A DNA stretch of 64,000 nucleotides. Source: Streptomyces sp. ALI-76-A (GTDB lineage Bacteria; Actinomycetota; Actinomycetes; Streptomycetales; Streptomycetaceae). Both the position numbers and the translations under genes were made by a program. Location of the stretch: NCBI RefSeq assembly GCF_030287445.1, contig NZ_JASVWB010000002.1, positions 3,100,001-3,164,000 on the forward strand, written 5' to 3'. Below, one piece after another: positions 6,864-16,067 of this stretch (positions are counted from its first letter, which is position 1; each line of letters begins with the position of its first letter). The notes under the pieces were generated by a model. That model had not been told where the DNA came from and ran no database searches. It saw only the letters and a list, made by a program, of their open reading frames with translations.

Positions 6864-9446
6864 GTGCGCACCAAGAGAACCGTTTCTGCGAGACCTGTTC
6901 TGATCGCCACCCTCGCCGTCACCACGGCGGGCTCACTCCTGCTCACCCCCCACCCGGCGGGCGCCGACCCCCGGCCCGTCACCCGGGAGGACCCCCTCGA
7001 CCGGCGCGCCGCCCAGGCGCCGGCGAGCGCCGCCGAGCGGGCTCTGGCCACCGCCGCGGCACCCGCCGCGGACCCGGCGGCACCGGAACGCGGCTACCCG
7101 CGCGAACAGGTCCTCACCCCCGACCCGGAGAACCCCGCCGACAGGTCGATCAAGCTCGGTCTCACCCCGTACCACGCCATCGCGCCGAAGCTGAACGCAC
7201 TCCAGAAGCTCGGCGACCGGGTGAGTGTCGAGGTCGCGGGCCGCTCGGCCGGCGGGCACCGGCTCTACCTCGTCACCGTGACCGCCCCGGAGACCGCCCG
7301 CCAGGCCCGCGCCCAGGAGCGGATGCGGGAGCTGATCGAGAACGCGCCCGCCCGGGCCGCCGAGGACCCGGCGGTCAGGGCGGGTTACAAGGCTCCGGTC
7401 TTCTTCAACAACAACATCCACGGCAACGAGTGGGAGGGCACCGACGCCTCCCTGAGGCTCATCGAGCAGCTCGCCACCGCGAAGGACGCGAAGACGAGGG
7501 ACCTCCTCGCGCACAGCCGCCTCTACTTCAACGTCACCGCCAACCCGGACGGCCGCATCGCCGGCACCCGCGCCAACGCCAACGGCTTCGACATGAACCG
7601 GGACTTCGTCACCGCCTCGCAGCCCGAGGTGCGGGCGATGCGGCGGATCCAGATCGACAAGCAGCCGGCCGTCATGCTCGACCTGCACGGCTATGTCAAC
7701 GGCACCCTCATCGAGCCCACCACTCCCCCGCACGGCGAGAACTACGAGTACGACCTCTTCCTGAAGAACACCTACGCCAACGCGCTCGGCATGGAATCCG
7801 CCGTCAACTCCCTCGGGTACACGCCCGCGAAGGACGGCGTCGAGCCCGCGCAGATCCCGTTCCGGGACCAGGAGGAGGGCTGGGACGACTGGCCGCCGAT
7901 CTTCACCCCGCAGTACGCGGCCTTCCACGGCACGGTCGCCGCGCACACGGTGGAGATCCCGCTGACGGTGAACAACGCGGCCTACAGCAGCCTCCCGGAG
8001 AGCGAGCTGCGCCGCCGGTCCGCGATCAACGTGGACGTGGCGGGCGCGGCCCTGCGCGGAACGCTGGACTTCGTCCGCACGCACCGCACGTCACTGGTCG
8101 CCGACCAGATCGAGGTCTTCCGGCGCGGGGCGGCGGGCGCGGCGCAGGTGCCGGTGTCCGAGGAGACGGTCCCCGGGGTGCCGGGCATCGGGCCGGAGGA
8201 CGTCTACACGACCGCCTTCCCGCGGGCCTACGTGATCCCGGCCGGCGCGGGCGCCCAGCGGTCCGCCACCGCCGCGGCCCGGCTGGTGGACCACCTCGTC
8301 GCCCAGGACGTCCGGGTCGCCCGCGCCACCCGAGGCTTCCGGCTCGGCGGACGGACGTACGCGAAGGGCTCGTACGTCGTCGACATGCGCCAGCCCAAGC
8401 GAGGGCTGGCCAACGTGCTGCTCGCCGACGGGCGGGACATCAGCGGCGAGGTGTCGGTGATGTACGACATCTCGGGCTGGAGCCTGGGCCGGCTGTGGGG
8501 CGCCACGGTCCGGCCGGTGCCGTCCGGGAGCCTGTCCGGTGTGCCGCTGCGGACGGTCCGCGAGGCCACGGCCGTCGGCTACGTCGCCCCGCGCGGCGAC
8601 CTGCGGCTGCGGCTCGACGACCCGCGGGAGATCGCCGCCCTCAACTCCCTGCTCCAGCAGGGAGTTCGGGTACGCCAGGCGGCCGACGGCAGCGCGATCG
8701 TGCCGGCGTCGGCCCGGTCGCGGGCGGCGGTGCCGGCCCGCACGTACGACGTCGCCTTCGACGCGACGAAGCTGACCGGGACGGCCGGCCTGCGGCGCCT
8801 GCGCGTGGCCGCCGCCGTCACCCCGGGTGAGCTGTTCGCGCTGCGGGAGATGAACTTCGAGGTCACGCCGGTGTCGACGGCCGTACTGAACGCGGGATTC
8901 GACTGGTCGGCGGTGGACGTGCTGTTCGTGTCGGCGGGGCTCAGCCACGGCGCCCTGAACACGCCCGCCCGCTCGGCCCTCGACGCGTTCCTCGACGCCG
9001 GTCACGGTCTCGTCGGGCGCGGCGCCACCGGAGCGGCCCTGAACACCGCCACCGGGCTCCTCCCCGTCACGTCCGTCGAGGGCAACGAGGACGCCAACGG
9101 CGTGGTGCGGGTGGTGAACGCGGGTCCGGTCACGGCCGGGGCGCCCGACCACGGGTTCGTGTACGCGCCCGTCTGGTTCACCGGCCTCGGACCCCGGGTC
9201 CGGGTGGAGCAGGCGTACGCGCGGGGGAACCCGCTCGTCTCCGGGCACTGGCGGGCGCTGGAGAACGGCTCGGGCGGTCCCGAGGACGCGGCCGGACAGG
9301 CCTCGGTGGTCAGCGGCCCCGGGGCCGTCCTGTTCGGCACCGAACCCCTCTTCCGGGACCACCCGAAGGGGGAATTCGCGCAGGTCGCACGCGCTGTGTT
9401 CACAGTGGCACAGGCACGTGGCGGTACAGGTGAGGAGAGCGGATGA
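6864..9446 (+). CDS. Secreted M14 family zinc carboxypeptidase
   Basis: An 860-residue exported metallopeptidase. A Sec signal covers residues 1-34, and an alanine-rich propeptide-like stretch extends to about 75. The M14 domain shows the zinc ligands HGNEWEG (His186, Glu189) and His275 in MLDLHGY, the substrate-binding FDMNRD (Arg246), and the catalytic Glu364 in HTVEIPLTVN. The C-terminal half (about 440-850) resembles the beta-rich and GATase-like tail of large actinobacterial M14 proteins. The GTG start at 6864 has GGAGGAGG 5-10 bases upstream. The stop overlaps the next start by four bases (ATGA), so translation of the two is coupled. The natural substrates are unknown. Confidence 0.9.
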   Translation: MRTKRTVSARPVLIATLAVTTAGSLLLTPHPAGADPRPVTREDPLDRRAAQAPASAAERALATAAAPAADPAAPERGYPREQVLTPDPENPADRSIKLGLTPYHAIAPKLNALQKLGDRVSVEVAGRSAGGHRLYLVTVTAPETARQARAQERMRELIENAPARAAEDPAVRAGYKAPVFFNNNIHGNEWEGTDASLRLIEQLATAKDAKTRDLLAHSRLYFNVTANPDGRIAGTRANANGFDMNRDFVTASQPEVRAMRRIQIDKQPAVMLDLHGYVNGTLIEPTTPPHGENYEYDLFLKNTYANALGMESAVNSLGYTPAKDGVEPAQIPFRDQEEGWDDWPPIFTPQYAAFHGTVAAHTVEIPLTVNNAAYSSLPESELRRRSAINVDVAGAALRGTLDFVRTHRTSLVADQIEVFRRGAAGAAQVPVSEETVPGVPGIGPEDVYTTAFPRAYVIPAGAGAQRSATAAARLVDHLVAQDVRVARATRGFRLGGRTYAKGSYVVDMRQPKRGLANVLLADGRDISGEVSVMYDISGWSLGRLWGATVRPVPSGSLSGVPLRTVREATAVGYVAPRGDLRLRLDDPREIAALNSLLQQGVRVRQAADGSAIVPASARSRAAVPARTYDVAFDATKLTGTAGLRRLRVAAAVTPGELFALREMNFEVTPVSTAVLNAGFDWSAVDVLFVSAGLSHGALNTPARSALDAFLDAGHGLVGRGATGAALNTATGLLPVTSVEGNEDANGVVRVVNAGPVTAGAPDHGFVYAPVWFTGLGPRVRVEQAYARGNPLVSGHWRALENGSGGPEDAAGQASVVSGPGAVLFGTEPLFRDHPKGEFAQVARAVFTVAQARGGTGEESG

Positions 9447-10594
9447 CGCAGGAGATCCACGGCACCGTCGCGGACGGCTTCGAGGCGGTACGCGAGGAGT
9501 TCGCCGCGTTCGTCGCGGGGGAACGGCCGGACTACGAGGGGCAGGTGTGCGCGTATGTGCACGGGCGCAAGGTCGTCGACCTGTGGGCCGGCGACGGTGT
9601 CGACGCCGGCTCCCTCTACGGCGTGTTCTCGTCCACCAAGGGGGCGGCCCACCTGGTGACCGCGCTCCTGGTGCAGGACGGCACGCTCGAACTGGACCGC
9701 AAGGTCACCTACTACTGGCCGGAGTTCGGGGCGGAGGGCAAGTCGGGGCTGACCCTGCGCGACCTGCTCGCGCACCGGGCGGGGGTGGTCGGGCTCGACT
9801 CCGGGTTCTCGGAGCAGGAGCTGGCCGACGACCGGGCCATGGCCGAACGCCTCGCGGACCAGCGGCCGTTCTGGCGGCCCGGCACCGCCTTCGGCTACCA
9901 CGCCCTGGTCATCGGCGCGCTCACCGGTGAGGTGGTGCGCCGCGCCACCGGCCGCCCGCTCCAGGAGGTGTACGAGGAACGGATCCGCGCCCCACACGGG
10001 CTGGACTTCTTCCTCGGGCTGCCCGAGGCGCTGGAGCCCCGCTACCGCCCGGTGCAGCCGATGGCGCCGACCCCCGCCCAGCAGGTCGCGCTCGACGCGG
10101 TGCCGAAGGGGCCGCACACCCTGGCCTCGATCGCCTTCAACACCCATGTGCCCGAGCCCGGCAGCCTGGAGGGCTACGCCAACTCGCGTGCCGTACGGGC
10201 CAAGGGGCCGGCGTCGGCGGGCGGGGTCGCCGCCGCGCGCGGACTCGCCGGGATGTACGCGGCGACGATCAGCGAGGTGGACGGGCGTCCGCCGCTGCTG
10301 AAGCCGGACACCGTCGCCGAGGTCGGGCAGATCCACTCCGTCGGGTACGACCTGGTGGCCCGGGCGCACAAGTCGTACGGCCTCGGCTTCCAGGCGACGG
10401 CGGACACCTGGTACCCGTTCCTGGGCGCCGGGGCGTTCGGGCACAGCGGTGCGGGCGGCTCGCAGGCCTTCGCGGATCCGCGCAGCGGGCTGGCCTACGG
10501 GTACACGCGCCGGCGGATGGCCTTCCCGGGCGGGGCGGCGCCGGAGAACGAGCGGCTGGTGCGGGCCGCGCACACGGCGGCGCTGGCCGGCTGA
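9443..10594 (+). CDS. Serine beta-lactamase-fold hydrolase/esterase (class C-like, EstB type)
   Basis: A 383-residue cytoplasmic-looking protein of the beta-lactamase/DD-peptidase superfamily. The SxxK nucleophile motif is SSTK at 63-66 within YGVFSSTKGAAH. The second-motif Tyr is Tyr152 in FGYHALVIGAL (YHA rather than YSN or YAN, as in EstB-type esterases). GHSGAGGSQAF near residue 335 occupies the third-motif (KTG) position. There is no signal peptide, which argues for an esterase or amidase rather than a periplasmic beta-lactamase. It is translationally coupled to the M14 peptidase by ATGA. A strong bidirectional hairpin follows. Confidence 0.87.
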   Translation: MTQEIHGTVADGFEAVREEFAAFVAGERPDYEGQVCAYVHGRKVVDLWAGDGVDAGSLYGVFSSTKGAAHLVTALLVQDGTLELDRKVTYYWPEFGAEGKSGLTLRDLLAHRAGVVGLDSGFSEQELADDRAMAERLADQRPFWRPGTAFGYHALVIGALTGEVVRRATGRPLQEVYEERIRAPHGLDFFLGLPEALEPRYRPVQPMAPTPAQQVALDAVPKGPHTLASIAFNTHVPEPGSLEGYANSRAVRAKGPASAGGVAAARGLAGMYAATISEVDGRPPLLKPDTVAEVGQIHSVGYDLVARAHKSYGLGFQATADTWYPFLGAGAFGHSGAGGSQAFADPRSGLAYGYTRRRMAFPGGAAPENERLVRAAHTAALAG

Positions 10595-10612
10595 GGCCGG
10601 TTCCACGGGCGG

Positions 10613-10643
10613 AGGCCGCACCCCACGTCCAGGGGTGCGGCCT
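10613..10643. terminator. Bidirectional terminator hairpin
   Basis: A perfect 12-base stem (10613-10624 with 10632-10643) with a 7-base loop lies between the convergent esterase and dehydrogenase genes. Confidence 0.8.
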
Positions 10644-10708
10644 GCGGCATGGGCGACGGACGCGGGCGGGCCGGGTCACGCCGCCCGACGTGCTCGGGCC
10701 CGGCGGGC

Positions 10709-11734
10709 TCAGAGCTTGACGATCATCTTCCCGGTGTTGTCGCCGCGCAGGACGCCGAGGAACGCCTCCAGGTTGTTCTCGATGCCCTCGACGACGGTCT
10801 CGCGGTACTTCAGCGCGCCCGAGGCCACCCAGGGGCCGACCTCCTGGACGAACTGGGGCTGGAGGTCGTAGTGGTCCCCGACCAGGAAGCCCTCGATGCG
10901 GCCGCGGGTCTGGATGAGGCGGGCCAGGTTCTTCGGGCCGGGGGCGGGCTCGGTGTTGTTGTAGACCGAGATCATTCCGCAGACGGCGATCCGGCCGTCC
11001 CGGTTGAGGGAGCCGATGGCGGCCTCCAGGTGGTCGCCGCCGACGTTGTCGAAGTAGACGTCGATCCCGTCCGGGGCGGCCTCGCGCAGCTGCTGGGCCA
11101 CGGGGCCGCTCTTGTAGTTGAAGGCCGCGTCGAAGCCGTACTCCTCGACCAGGAGCTTGACCTTCTCGTCCGAGCCTGCCGAGCCGATGACCCGGGAGGC
11201 GCCCTTCAGCTTGGCGATCTGGCCGACCTGGCTGCCGACCGCGCCCGCCGCGCCGGAGACGAACACCGCGTCGCCCTCCTTGAAGGAGGCGGTGCGCAGC
11301 AGGCCCGCGTAGGCGGTGAGGCCGGTCATGCCGAGGACGCCGAGGTACGTGGAGAGCGGGGCGGTCTCGGGGTCGACCCTGACCGCCTGCTGGGCGTCGA
11401 AGGTCGCGTACTCGCGCCAGCCGCCGAAGTGCAGCACCCGGTCGCCGGTGGCGATGCCCTCGGCGTTCGAGGCGACGACCTCGCCGACCGCGCCGCCCTG
11501 CATCGCCTTGCCCAGCTCGAAGGGGGCCACGTACGACTTGGCGGCGCTCATCCGGCCCCGCATGTAGGGGTCGACGGACAGGTACTCGTTGCGCACCAGG
11601 ACCTGGCCGGGACCGGGCTGCCGGATCTCCGCCTCGGCCAGCTCGAAGTCCTCGGGCTTCGGCCAGCCGACGGGGCGGCTGAGCAGACGCCATTCGCGGC
11701 CGGCGGAGGGGAGCGTGCGGGTGTCGTCGGACAT
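10709..11734 (-). CDS. NADP-dependent zinc-less medium-chain dehydrogenase/reductase (leukotriene B4 dehydrogenase/CurA type)
   Basis: A 341-residue cytoplasmic oxidoreductase that likely reduces alkenal or enone double bonds with NADPH. Family marks are YLSVDPYMRGRM near the N-terminus, GMTGLTAYAGLL, the nucleotide-binding VSGAAGAVGSQVGQIAKL, and DVYFDNVGGDHLEAAI. The zinc-ligand cysteines of true alcohol dehydrogenases are absent. It is transcribed divergently from a MarR gene across about 95 bases that hold inverted repeats. MarR control by such electrophiles is common for this pairing, but it is inferred here. Confidence 0.92.
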   Translation of the reverse strand: MSDDTRTLPSAGREWRLLSRPVGWPKPEDFELAEAEIRQPGPGQVLVRNEYLSVDPYMRGRMSAAKSYVAPFELGKAMQGGAVGEVVASNAEGIATGDRVLHFGGWREYATFDAQQAVRVDPETAPLSTYLGVLGMTGLTAYAGLLRTASFKEGDAVFVSGAAGAVGSQVGQIAKLKGASRVIGSAGSDEKVKLLVEEYGFDAAFNYKSGPVAQQLREAAPDGIDVYFDNVGGDHLEAAIGSLNRDGRIAVCGMISVYNNTEPAPGPKNLARLIQTRGRIEGFLVGDHYDLQPQFVQEVGPWVASGALKYRETVVEGIENNLEAFLGVLRGDNTGKMIVKL

Positions 11735-11762
11735 GAGGGTGTGCGCCTTTCCTCGCTAATAC

Positions 11763-11800
11763 TTCAGTACCTGAAACAACCATGCTCCTGGATATTTCAG
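11763..11800. promoter_or_regulatory. Palindromic operator in the MarR/dehydrogenase divergent promoter
   Basis: TTCAG-TAC-CTGAA at 11763-11775 is a perfect inverted repeat, and CTGAAA (11771-11776) is mirrored by TTTCAG at 11795-11800. On the minus strand a TTGACA -35 (11803-11808) lies beside the second half site, so a bound MarR dimer would cover the dehydrogenase promoter. Binding by the adjacent MarR protein is inferred from position. Confidence 0.6.
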
Positions 11801-11829
11801 ACTGTCAAGTAACGGGTACCCTGAACGCC

Positions 11830-12288
11830 ATGGCCACACCCGAGAAGACCCGTCGTCCCGACGCGCTGACCATGGAGGTCGTCGAGCTCATCGGTGACGT
11901 CGTGGCCCGGTTCCACGAGGACTACGAGGACGCCGCGGCCGGGCACGCGCTGACCGGCGCGCAGGCGCGGCTGCTCAGCCTGCTGTCGCTGGAGCCGCTG
12001 CCGATGCGGAAGCTGGCACAGCGGCTCAAGTGCGAGCCGTCGAACGTGACCGGGATAGTGGACCGGCTGGAGTCCCGGGGGCTGGTGGAGCGGCGGACGG
12101 CCCCCGCGGACCGGCGGGTGAAGCTGGCGGCGGCCACGGAGGAGGGGCGTCGGGTCGCCCGTGAGCTGCGGGAGGGCCTGCGGTTCGCGCGGGAGCCGCT
12201 CGCCGGACTGTCCCCCCAGGAGCGCGAGGCCCTGCGGGATCTGCTGCGGCGGATGCTCGGCTCCGAGAGCCGCGGCCTTCTCGGCTGA
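11830..12288 (+). CDS. MarR family transcriptional regulator
   Basis: A 152-residue winged-helix repressor. The helix-turn-helix and wing read MRKLAQRLKCEPSNVTGIVDRLESRGLVERR followed by ADRRVKLAAATEEG, the standard MarR recognition helix and wing with the DRR salt-bridge motif. ATG 11830 (MATPEKTRRPD) is preferred to ATG 11782 because the latter would put the coding region across the inverted repeats and promoter. No good ribosome site precedes 11830, so it may be translated from a short leader. It is divergent from the zinc-less dehydrogenase and probably autoregulated with it. Confidence 0.88.
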   Translation: MATPEKTRRPDALTMEVVELIGDVVARFHEDYEDAAAGHALTGAQARLLSLLSLEPLPMRKLAQRLKCEPSNVTGIVDRLESRGLVERRTAPADRRVKLAAATEEGRRVARELREGLRFAREPLAGLSPQEREALRDLLRRMLGSESRGLLG

Positions 12289-12374
12289 CGGGTCTCCGGG
12301 GGGGGTGGCTGACCGGTCACCGGGCCGTACCGACTCGTCGGGTTTTCCGATTCGCGGGAGCGAACCAACTGCGC

Positions 12375-12394
12375 GCAGTGCTTGCGGGCACTGC
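12375..12394. terminator. Small hairpin between convergent genes
   Basis: A 7-base stem (GCAGTGC with GCACTGC) with a 6-base loop lies 86 bases after the marR stop and 62 bases past the 3' end of the SCO2400-type gene. It is the best terminator candidate here, though weak. Confidence 0.4.
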
Positions 12395-12456
12395 TTGTGG
12401 GCGTGCCGGTGAGCAGCGCTTGTGTGGTGGTCACCCGCACCGCTGACGCGCAGCGC

Positions 12457-13494
12457 TTACGTGCACCACCACAGGAAGCGGTCGCAGGTCTGTGTCGGCT
12501 CGGGCTCAGGTTCCGGGTCCGGGTCCGGTTCCGGGTCCGCCGTGGTCGGGTCGGCGGTGGGGGCCGGCGCCTGACTGGGGCCCGATCCGTCGTCGGGGGC
12601 CGACGGGGAGGTGTCCGGGACGGTGCCGCCGGCCGTCGCCGACGGGGAGCCCTCGGCGGACGCGTCGGCACCCTCGCCCTCGTCCCCCTTGTCCGTCTTG
12701 TCGTCCTTCGTGGACTCGGAGGCCGAGGGGGACGCGGAGGCGTCCGGGGAGGACGGGTCCGACGCCCCCGTTCCGGCGCCCGGGTCCCGCAGCGGCTCCG
12801 CGGACCCGCCCGCCTCCGCGGAGGCCCCGCCCTCCGCCGACACGCCCCCGGCCGCCGCCGGTTTCGGGGTGGAACCCGGGGCGTCCATGCCGAGCTCCGC
12901 GAGGCTCAGCCCGCCGGCCGCCAGCACGAAGCCCGCGGTGACCAGCAGGACCCGGCGCCGACGACGCCGGTGGGCCGCGGCTTTGCGATCGCGGCGACTC
13001 GCACCGGCCGAAGGACCGTCCAGCTGCTCCTCCGCGTCACCCCCGTGGCGCCCGGCCTCGTCGAGGTCGTCGGGAGCCCCGGCCGCCCGGCCGTCGCGGC
13101 CGCGCGCCCGTCTCCGTTCCGCCCGGCCGCCGACCGGCTGCACGGCCCCGGAGCGGCCGACGGCCGTCCCGGTGTCCCCCGGGCCCTCGTCGCCGCCGCC
13201 GTCCCGGCTCTCGCCCCCGTAGGCGGCCGCGTGACCGTCCGCACGCGCGACGGCCGTGACCCCGCCGGCGCAGGAGTCCGCGCGGGTGTCACCCGCGGGC
13301 CCGCCGTCGTGGATCGGGTCGGCTCCGGCCCCATGACTCTGGTAGGCCCCGTATGGCTCGTATGCCTGGTATGTCTCGTGGACCCCGTCGATCTCGTGGG
13401 CTCCGGCGGCGTGGAGCTGATCGGCGGATGCGCCGCACCCGGGGCAGGCGAGGGCGCCGTTGAGGTGCCTGCGGCACGGGTGGCAGTAGTCCAT
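12457..13494 (-). CDS. SCO2400-type zinc-ribbon, single-pass membrane protein
   Basis: A 345-residue protein. It starts with a small zinc ribbon (CHPC at 4-7, CPGC at 17-20), has a long low-complexity hydrophilic region, a run of Arg (about 176-181), one membrane helix (about 182-198), and an outside tail of about 140 residues dominated by Asp, Pro, Ser and Glu (PDPDPEPEPEPE). The tail ends CDRFLWWCT with two Cys. The MDYCHPCRRHLNGALACPGCG opening is what I recall for the Streptomyces SCO2400 family. The topology (cytoplasmic ribbon, extracellular acidic tail) is predicted. The function is unknown; transmission of an envelope signal is possible. The stop is TAA. Confidence 0.8.
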   Translation of the reverse strand: MDYCHPCRRHLNGALACPGCGASADQLHAAGAHEIDGVHETYQAYEPYGAYQSHGAGADPIHDGGPAGDTRADSCAGGVTAVARADGHAAAYGGESRDGGGDEGPGDTGTAVGRSGAVQPVGGRAERRRARGRDGRAAGAPDDLDEAGRHGGDAEEQLDGPSAGASRRDRKAAAHRRRRRRVLLVTAGFVLAAGGLSLAELGMDAPGSTPKPAAAGGVSAEGGASAEAGGSAEPLRDPGAGTGASDPSSPDASASPSASESTKDDKTDKGDEGEGADASAEGSPSATAGGTVPDTSPSAPDDGSGPSQAPAPTADPTTADPEPDPDPEPEPEPTQTCDRFLWWCT

Positions 13495-13669
13495 GACGCG
13501 TGGAAGATTAGGTTCCTCTCAGGCGGCGTTCATAGTCAGTGCTGTGAAAGTTGTGTAGGGAAGCGGGTGCCCCGGTGGGGTCACTTGCGACGAGGGCGGA
13601 CATCGCGCCGAAACCGCCCGTCGAAAGCGCTGTCGAAAGCGGTGTCGAAACCGTTATGTGCTGGACCCA

Positions 13670-13736
13670 TTGACACTCCCCTCGCCCCGTCCTTACTGTC
13701 ACGCCAGCATTTCGAACGTGTGACGAAATTTCGAAC
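13670..13736 (+). promoter_or_regulatory. Promoter and operator (regulon site A) for the dehydratase/sugar operon
   Basis: TTGACA (13670-13675, preceded by CCA) and TACTGT (13694-13699) form a good promoter with an 18-base spacer. Downstream lie TTTCGAAC (13710-13717) and, with 19-base spacing between the TTCGAA cores, a palindrome ACGAAATTTCGAAC ending at 13736. The latter matches 13 of 16 bases of the shared element GTTCGAAATTTCGAAC also found near 26.7, 39.0 and 44.9 kb. Placement after the -10 suggests repression. Confidence 0.7.
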
Positions 13737-13795
13737 ACACCGATCGAGCCGCCGAAGCAGACGAAAAGAAGACGACGCAGCAAGGGGCTACTGCC

Positions 13796-14956
13796 GTGCG
13801 CATCACCGGAATCAGCACACACGTGGTCGGGACGCCGTGGCGCAACCTGACGTACGTCCAGGTGCACACCGACGAAGGTCTCACGGGGGTCGGCGAGACC
13901 CGCATGCTGGGCCACACCGACGCGCTGATCGGATATCTGCGCGAGGCCGAGGCCAACCACATTCTGGGCTCCGACCCGTTCGCCACGGAAGACCTCGTGC
14001 GCCGGATGAAGTACGGCGACTACGGGCGGGCCGGCGAGATCGTGATGTCCGGCATCGCCGTCATCGAGATGGCCTGCTGGGACATCAAGGGCAAGGCCCT
14101 GGGCGTGCCGGTCTGGCAACTGCTCGGCGGCAAGGTCACCGACAAGGTCAAGGCGTACGCCAACGGCTGGTACACCACCGAGCGGACCCCGGAGGCCTAC
14201 CACAAGGCCGCCCAGGGCGTCATGGAGCGCGGGTACAAGGCGCTCAAGATCGACCCCTTCGGCACCGGGCACTACGAGTTCGACCACCAGCAGAGCCTGT
14301 ACGCCGTCTCCCTCATCGAGGCCGTACGCGACGCCATCGGGCCGGACGCCGAGCTGATGCTGGAGATGCACGGCCGCTTCTCCCCCGCCACCGCCGTCCG
14401 GCTGGCCAAGGACCTCGCGCCCTTCAAGCCCGCGTGGCTGGAGGAGCCGGTGCCGCCGGAGAACCTGAAGGCGCTGGAGAAGGTCGCCGCCAAGGTCGAC
14501 ATCCCGGTCGCCACCGGTGAGCGGATTCACGATCGCATCGAGTTCCGCGAGCTCTTCGAGAGCCAGGCCGTCGACATCATCCAGCCGGACGTCGGCCACA
14601 TCGGCGGCATCTGGGAGACCCGCAAGCTGGCCGCCACCGCCGAGACCCACTACGTGCTGGTGGCCCCGCACAACGTGGGCGGCCCGGTGCTGACCGCCGC
14701 CTCCCTCCAGGTCGGCTTCACCTCGCCGAACTTCAAGATCCTGGAACACTTCAACGACTTCGCGGACGCGGAGATCAAGAAGGTCGTCAAGGGAGCGCCC
14801 GAGGTGATCGACGGCTACTTCCACCTGTCCGACGCGCCCGGTCTGGGTGTCGAGCTGGACGTCGACGCGGCCGCCGAGTTCCCGCAGCAGCAGGCCCGCT
14901 TCGACCTGTGGGCCGAGGGTTGGGAGCAGCGCAAGCCGAAAGGCCCCCAGCAGTGA
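13796..14956 (+). CDS. Mandelate racemase/muconate lactonizing (enolase) superfamily sugar-acid dehydratase
   Basis: A 386-residue cytoplasmic protein. The capping domain holds a mobile loop near 15-40. The barrel carries a KALK motif at 148-151 and metal ligands near Glu190 (MLEMHGR), Glu216 (WLEEPVPP) and Glu242 (ATGERIHDR). His268 in PDVGHIGG and His292 in APHNVGGPV sit where galactonate-dehydratase-like enzymes have acid/base residues. It probably removes water from an aldonic acid to give a 2-keto-3-deoxy acid; the exact sugar acid cannot be read from sequence. It starts GTG with AAGGGG upstream. It is first in the operon behind regulon site A and overlaps the alcohol dehydrogenase gene by four bases. 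Confidence 0.85.
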   Translation: MRITGISTHVVGTPWRNLTYVQVHTDEGLTGVGETRMLGHTDALIGYLREAEANHILGSDPFATEDLVRRMKYGDYGRAGEIVMSGIAVIEMACWDIKGKALGVPVWQLLGGKVTDKVKAYANGWYTTERTPEAYHKAAQGVMERGYKALKIDPFGTGHYEFDHQQSLYAVSLIEAVRDAIGPDAELMLEMHGRFSPATAVRLAKDLAPFKPAWLEEPVPPENLKALEKVAAKVDIPVATGERIHDRIEFRELFESQAVDIIQPDVGHIGGIWETRKLAATAETHYVLVAPHNVGGPVLTAASLQVGFTSPNFKILEHFNDFADAEIKKVVKGAPEVIDGYFHLSDAPGLGVELDVDAAAEFPQQQARFDLWAEGWEQRKPKGPQQ

Positions 14957-15957
14957 GTGAGGCCGTCGTCATCGAGGCGCCGGGCGAGCACCGGCTGACC
15001 TCGCACGACCCCAGGCAGCCGGCGGCCGGGGAGGCGCTGGTGCGCGTCCACGCCGTCGGCATCTGCGGCAGCGACCGCGAGGTGTACCAGGGCAACCGGC
15101 CCGAGGGGTACGTCCGCTATCCGCTGACCCCCGGGCACGAGTGGTCCGGCACCGTCGAGGCCGTCGGCGCCGAGGTGCCCGCGTCGCTGGTCGGCCGCAA
15201 GGTCGTCGGTGAGGGCTTCCGCAACTGCCAGGTGTGCGACCGCTGCCACGCGGGCGAGACAACGTTGTGCACGGCGGGGTACGAGGAGACCGGGTTCACC
15301 CAGCCCGGGGCCATGGCGGCCACCCTCACCCTCCCGGCGCGCCTGCTGCACGTGCTGTCGGACGACGCCGACCTGACGGCGGCGGCCCTGCTCGAACCCG
15401 CGGCCTGTATCGCGGCCGCCGCGATGAAGGCGCGGGCGCTGCCCGGCGAGCGGGTGGCCGTGGTCGGCACCGGGACGCTCGGCATGTTCGCCGTGCAGTT
15501 CCTGAAGGCCGGCTCCCCGGCCGAGCTGCTGGTCGTCGGCACACGGGACGACCGCGAGGCGCTGTCCCGCCGGTACGGCGCCACCGACTTCCGGCTCAAG
15601 GACCAGGAGCTCCCCGACGACTTCGACGTCGTCATCGAGACCGCCGGGTCCGCGTCCGCCGCACGCACCGCCGCCGCCCTGCTCCGGCGCGGCGGACGCC
15701 TGGTCCTGACGGGCATCCCGGCGCCCCGCGCCGAGGGGCTCGACCCGACGGACCTGGTCGTCCGGCAGCTGGAGGTGCACACCGTCTTCGGAGCGCCGCC
15801 GGACGCCTGGGCACACACGGTGCGGGTGTTCGGGGCCGGTCTGCTCGATCCGCTGCCGCTGGTCACGCACGAGCTGCCGCTCGACCAGTTCCCGCACGCC
15901 ATCGAGCTGGTGGGGTCCGGTGACCCGAAGGTCGGAAAGGTGCTGCTCCACCCCTAG
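14953..15957 (+). CDS. Zinc-dependent alcohol/sugar dehydrogenase (MDR family)
   Basis: A 334-residue medium-chain dehydrogenase. The catalytic zinc site reads ICGSD and PGHEWSG. Structural-zinc cysteines lie in CQVCDRCHAGETTLC, and the Rossmann motif is VVGTGTLGMFAVQFLKA. Polyol, threonine and sugar dehydrogenases share this layout. The GTG start at 14953 overlaps the previous stop (GTGA); a longer frame begins at 14908 but would run inside the dehydratase gene. Context suggests oxidation of a sugar or sugar alcohol ahead of the lactonase and dehydratase steps, which is inference. A perfect 15-base hairpin follows. Confidence 0.9.
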   Translation: MSEAVVIEAPGEHRLTSHDPRQPAAGEALVRVHAVGICGSDREVYQGNRPEGYVRYPLTPGHEWSGTVEAVGAEVPASLVGRKVVGEGFRNCQVCDRCHAGETTLCTAGYEETGFTQPGAMAATLTLPARLLHVLSDDADLTAAALLEPAACIAAAAMKARALPGERVAVVGTGTLGMFAVQFLKAGSPAELLVVGTRDDREALSRRYGATDFRLKDQELPDDFDVVIETAGSASAARTAAALLRRGGRLVLTGIPAPRAEGLDPTDLVVRQLEVHTVFGAPPDAWAHTVRVFGAGLLDPLPLVTHELPLDQFPHAIELVGSGDPKVGKVLLHP

Positions 15958-15959
15958 AC

Positions 15960-16004
15960 GTACGCCGGTACGGGAGCGACCTGACGGCCCCCGTACCGGC
16001 GTAC
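15960..16004 (+). terminator. Strong hairpin between the dehydrogenase and the next operon gene
   Basis: A perfect 15-base stem (15960-15974 with 15990-16004, sequence GTACGCCGGTACGGG and complement) begins right after the TAG stop. It may end the two-gene unit or lower expression of the genes behind it. Confidence 0.75.
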
Positions 16005-16067
16005 TCCCATTCTCTCCGCACCCAGAGCCGCGAACCCCGCCCGACATACCGAACAGAAGGACAGCTA

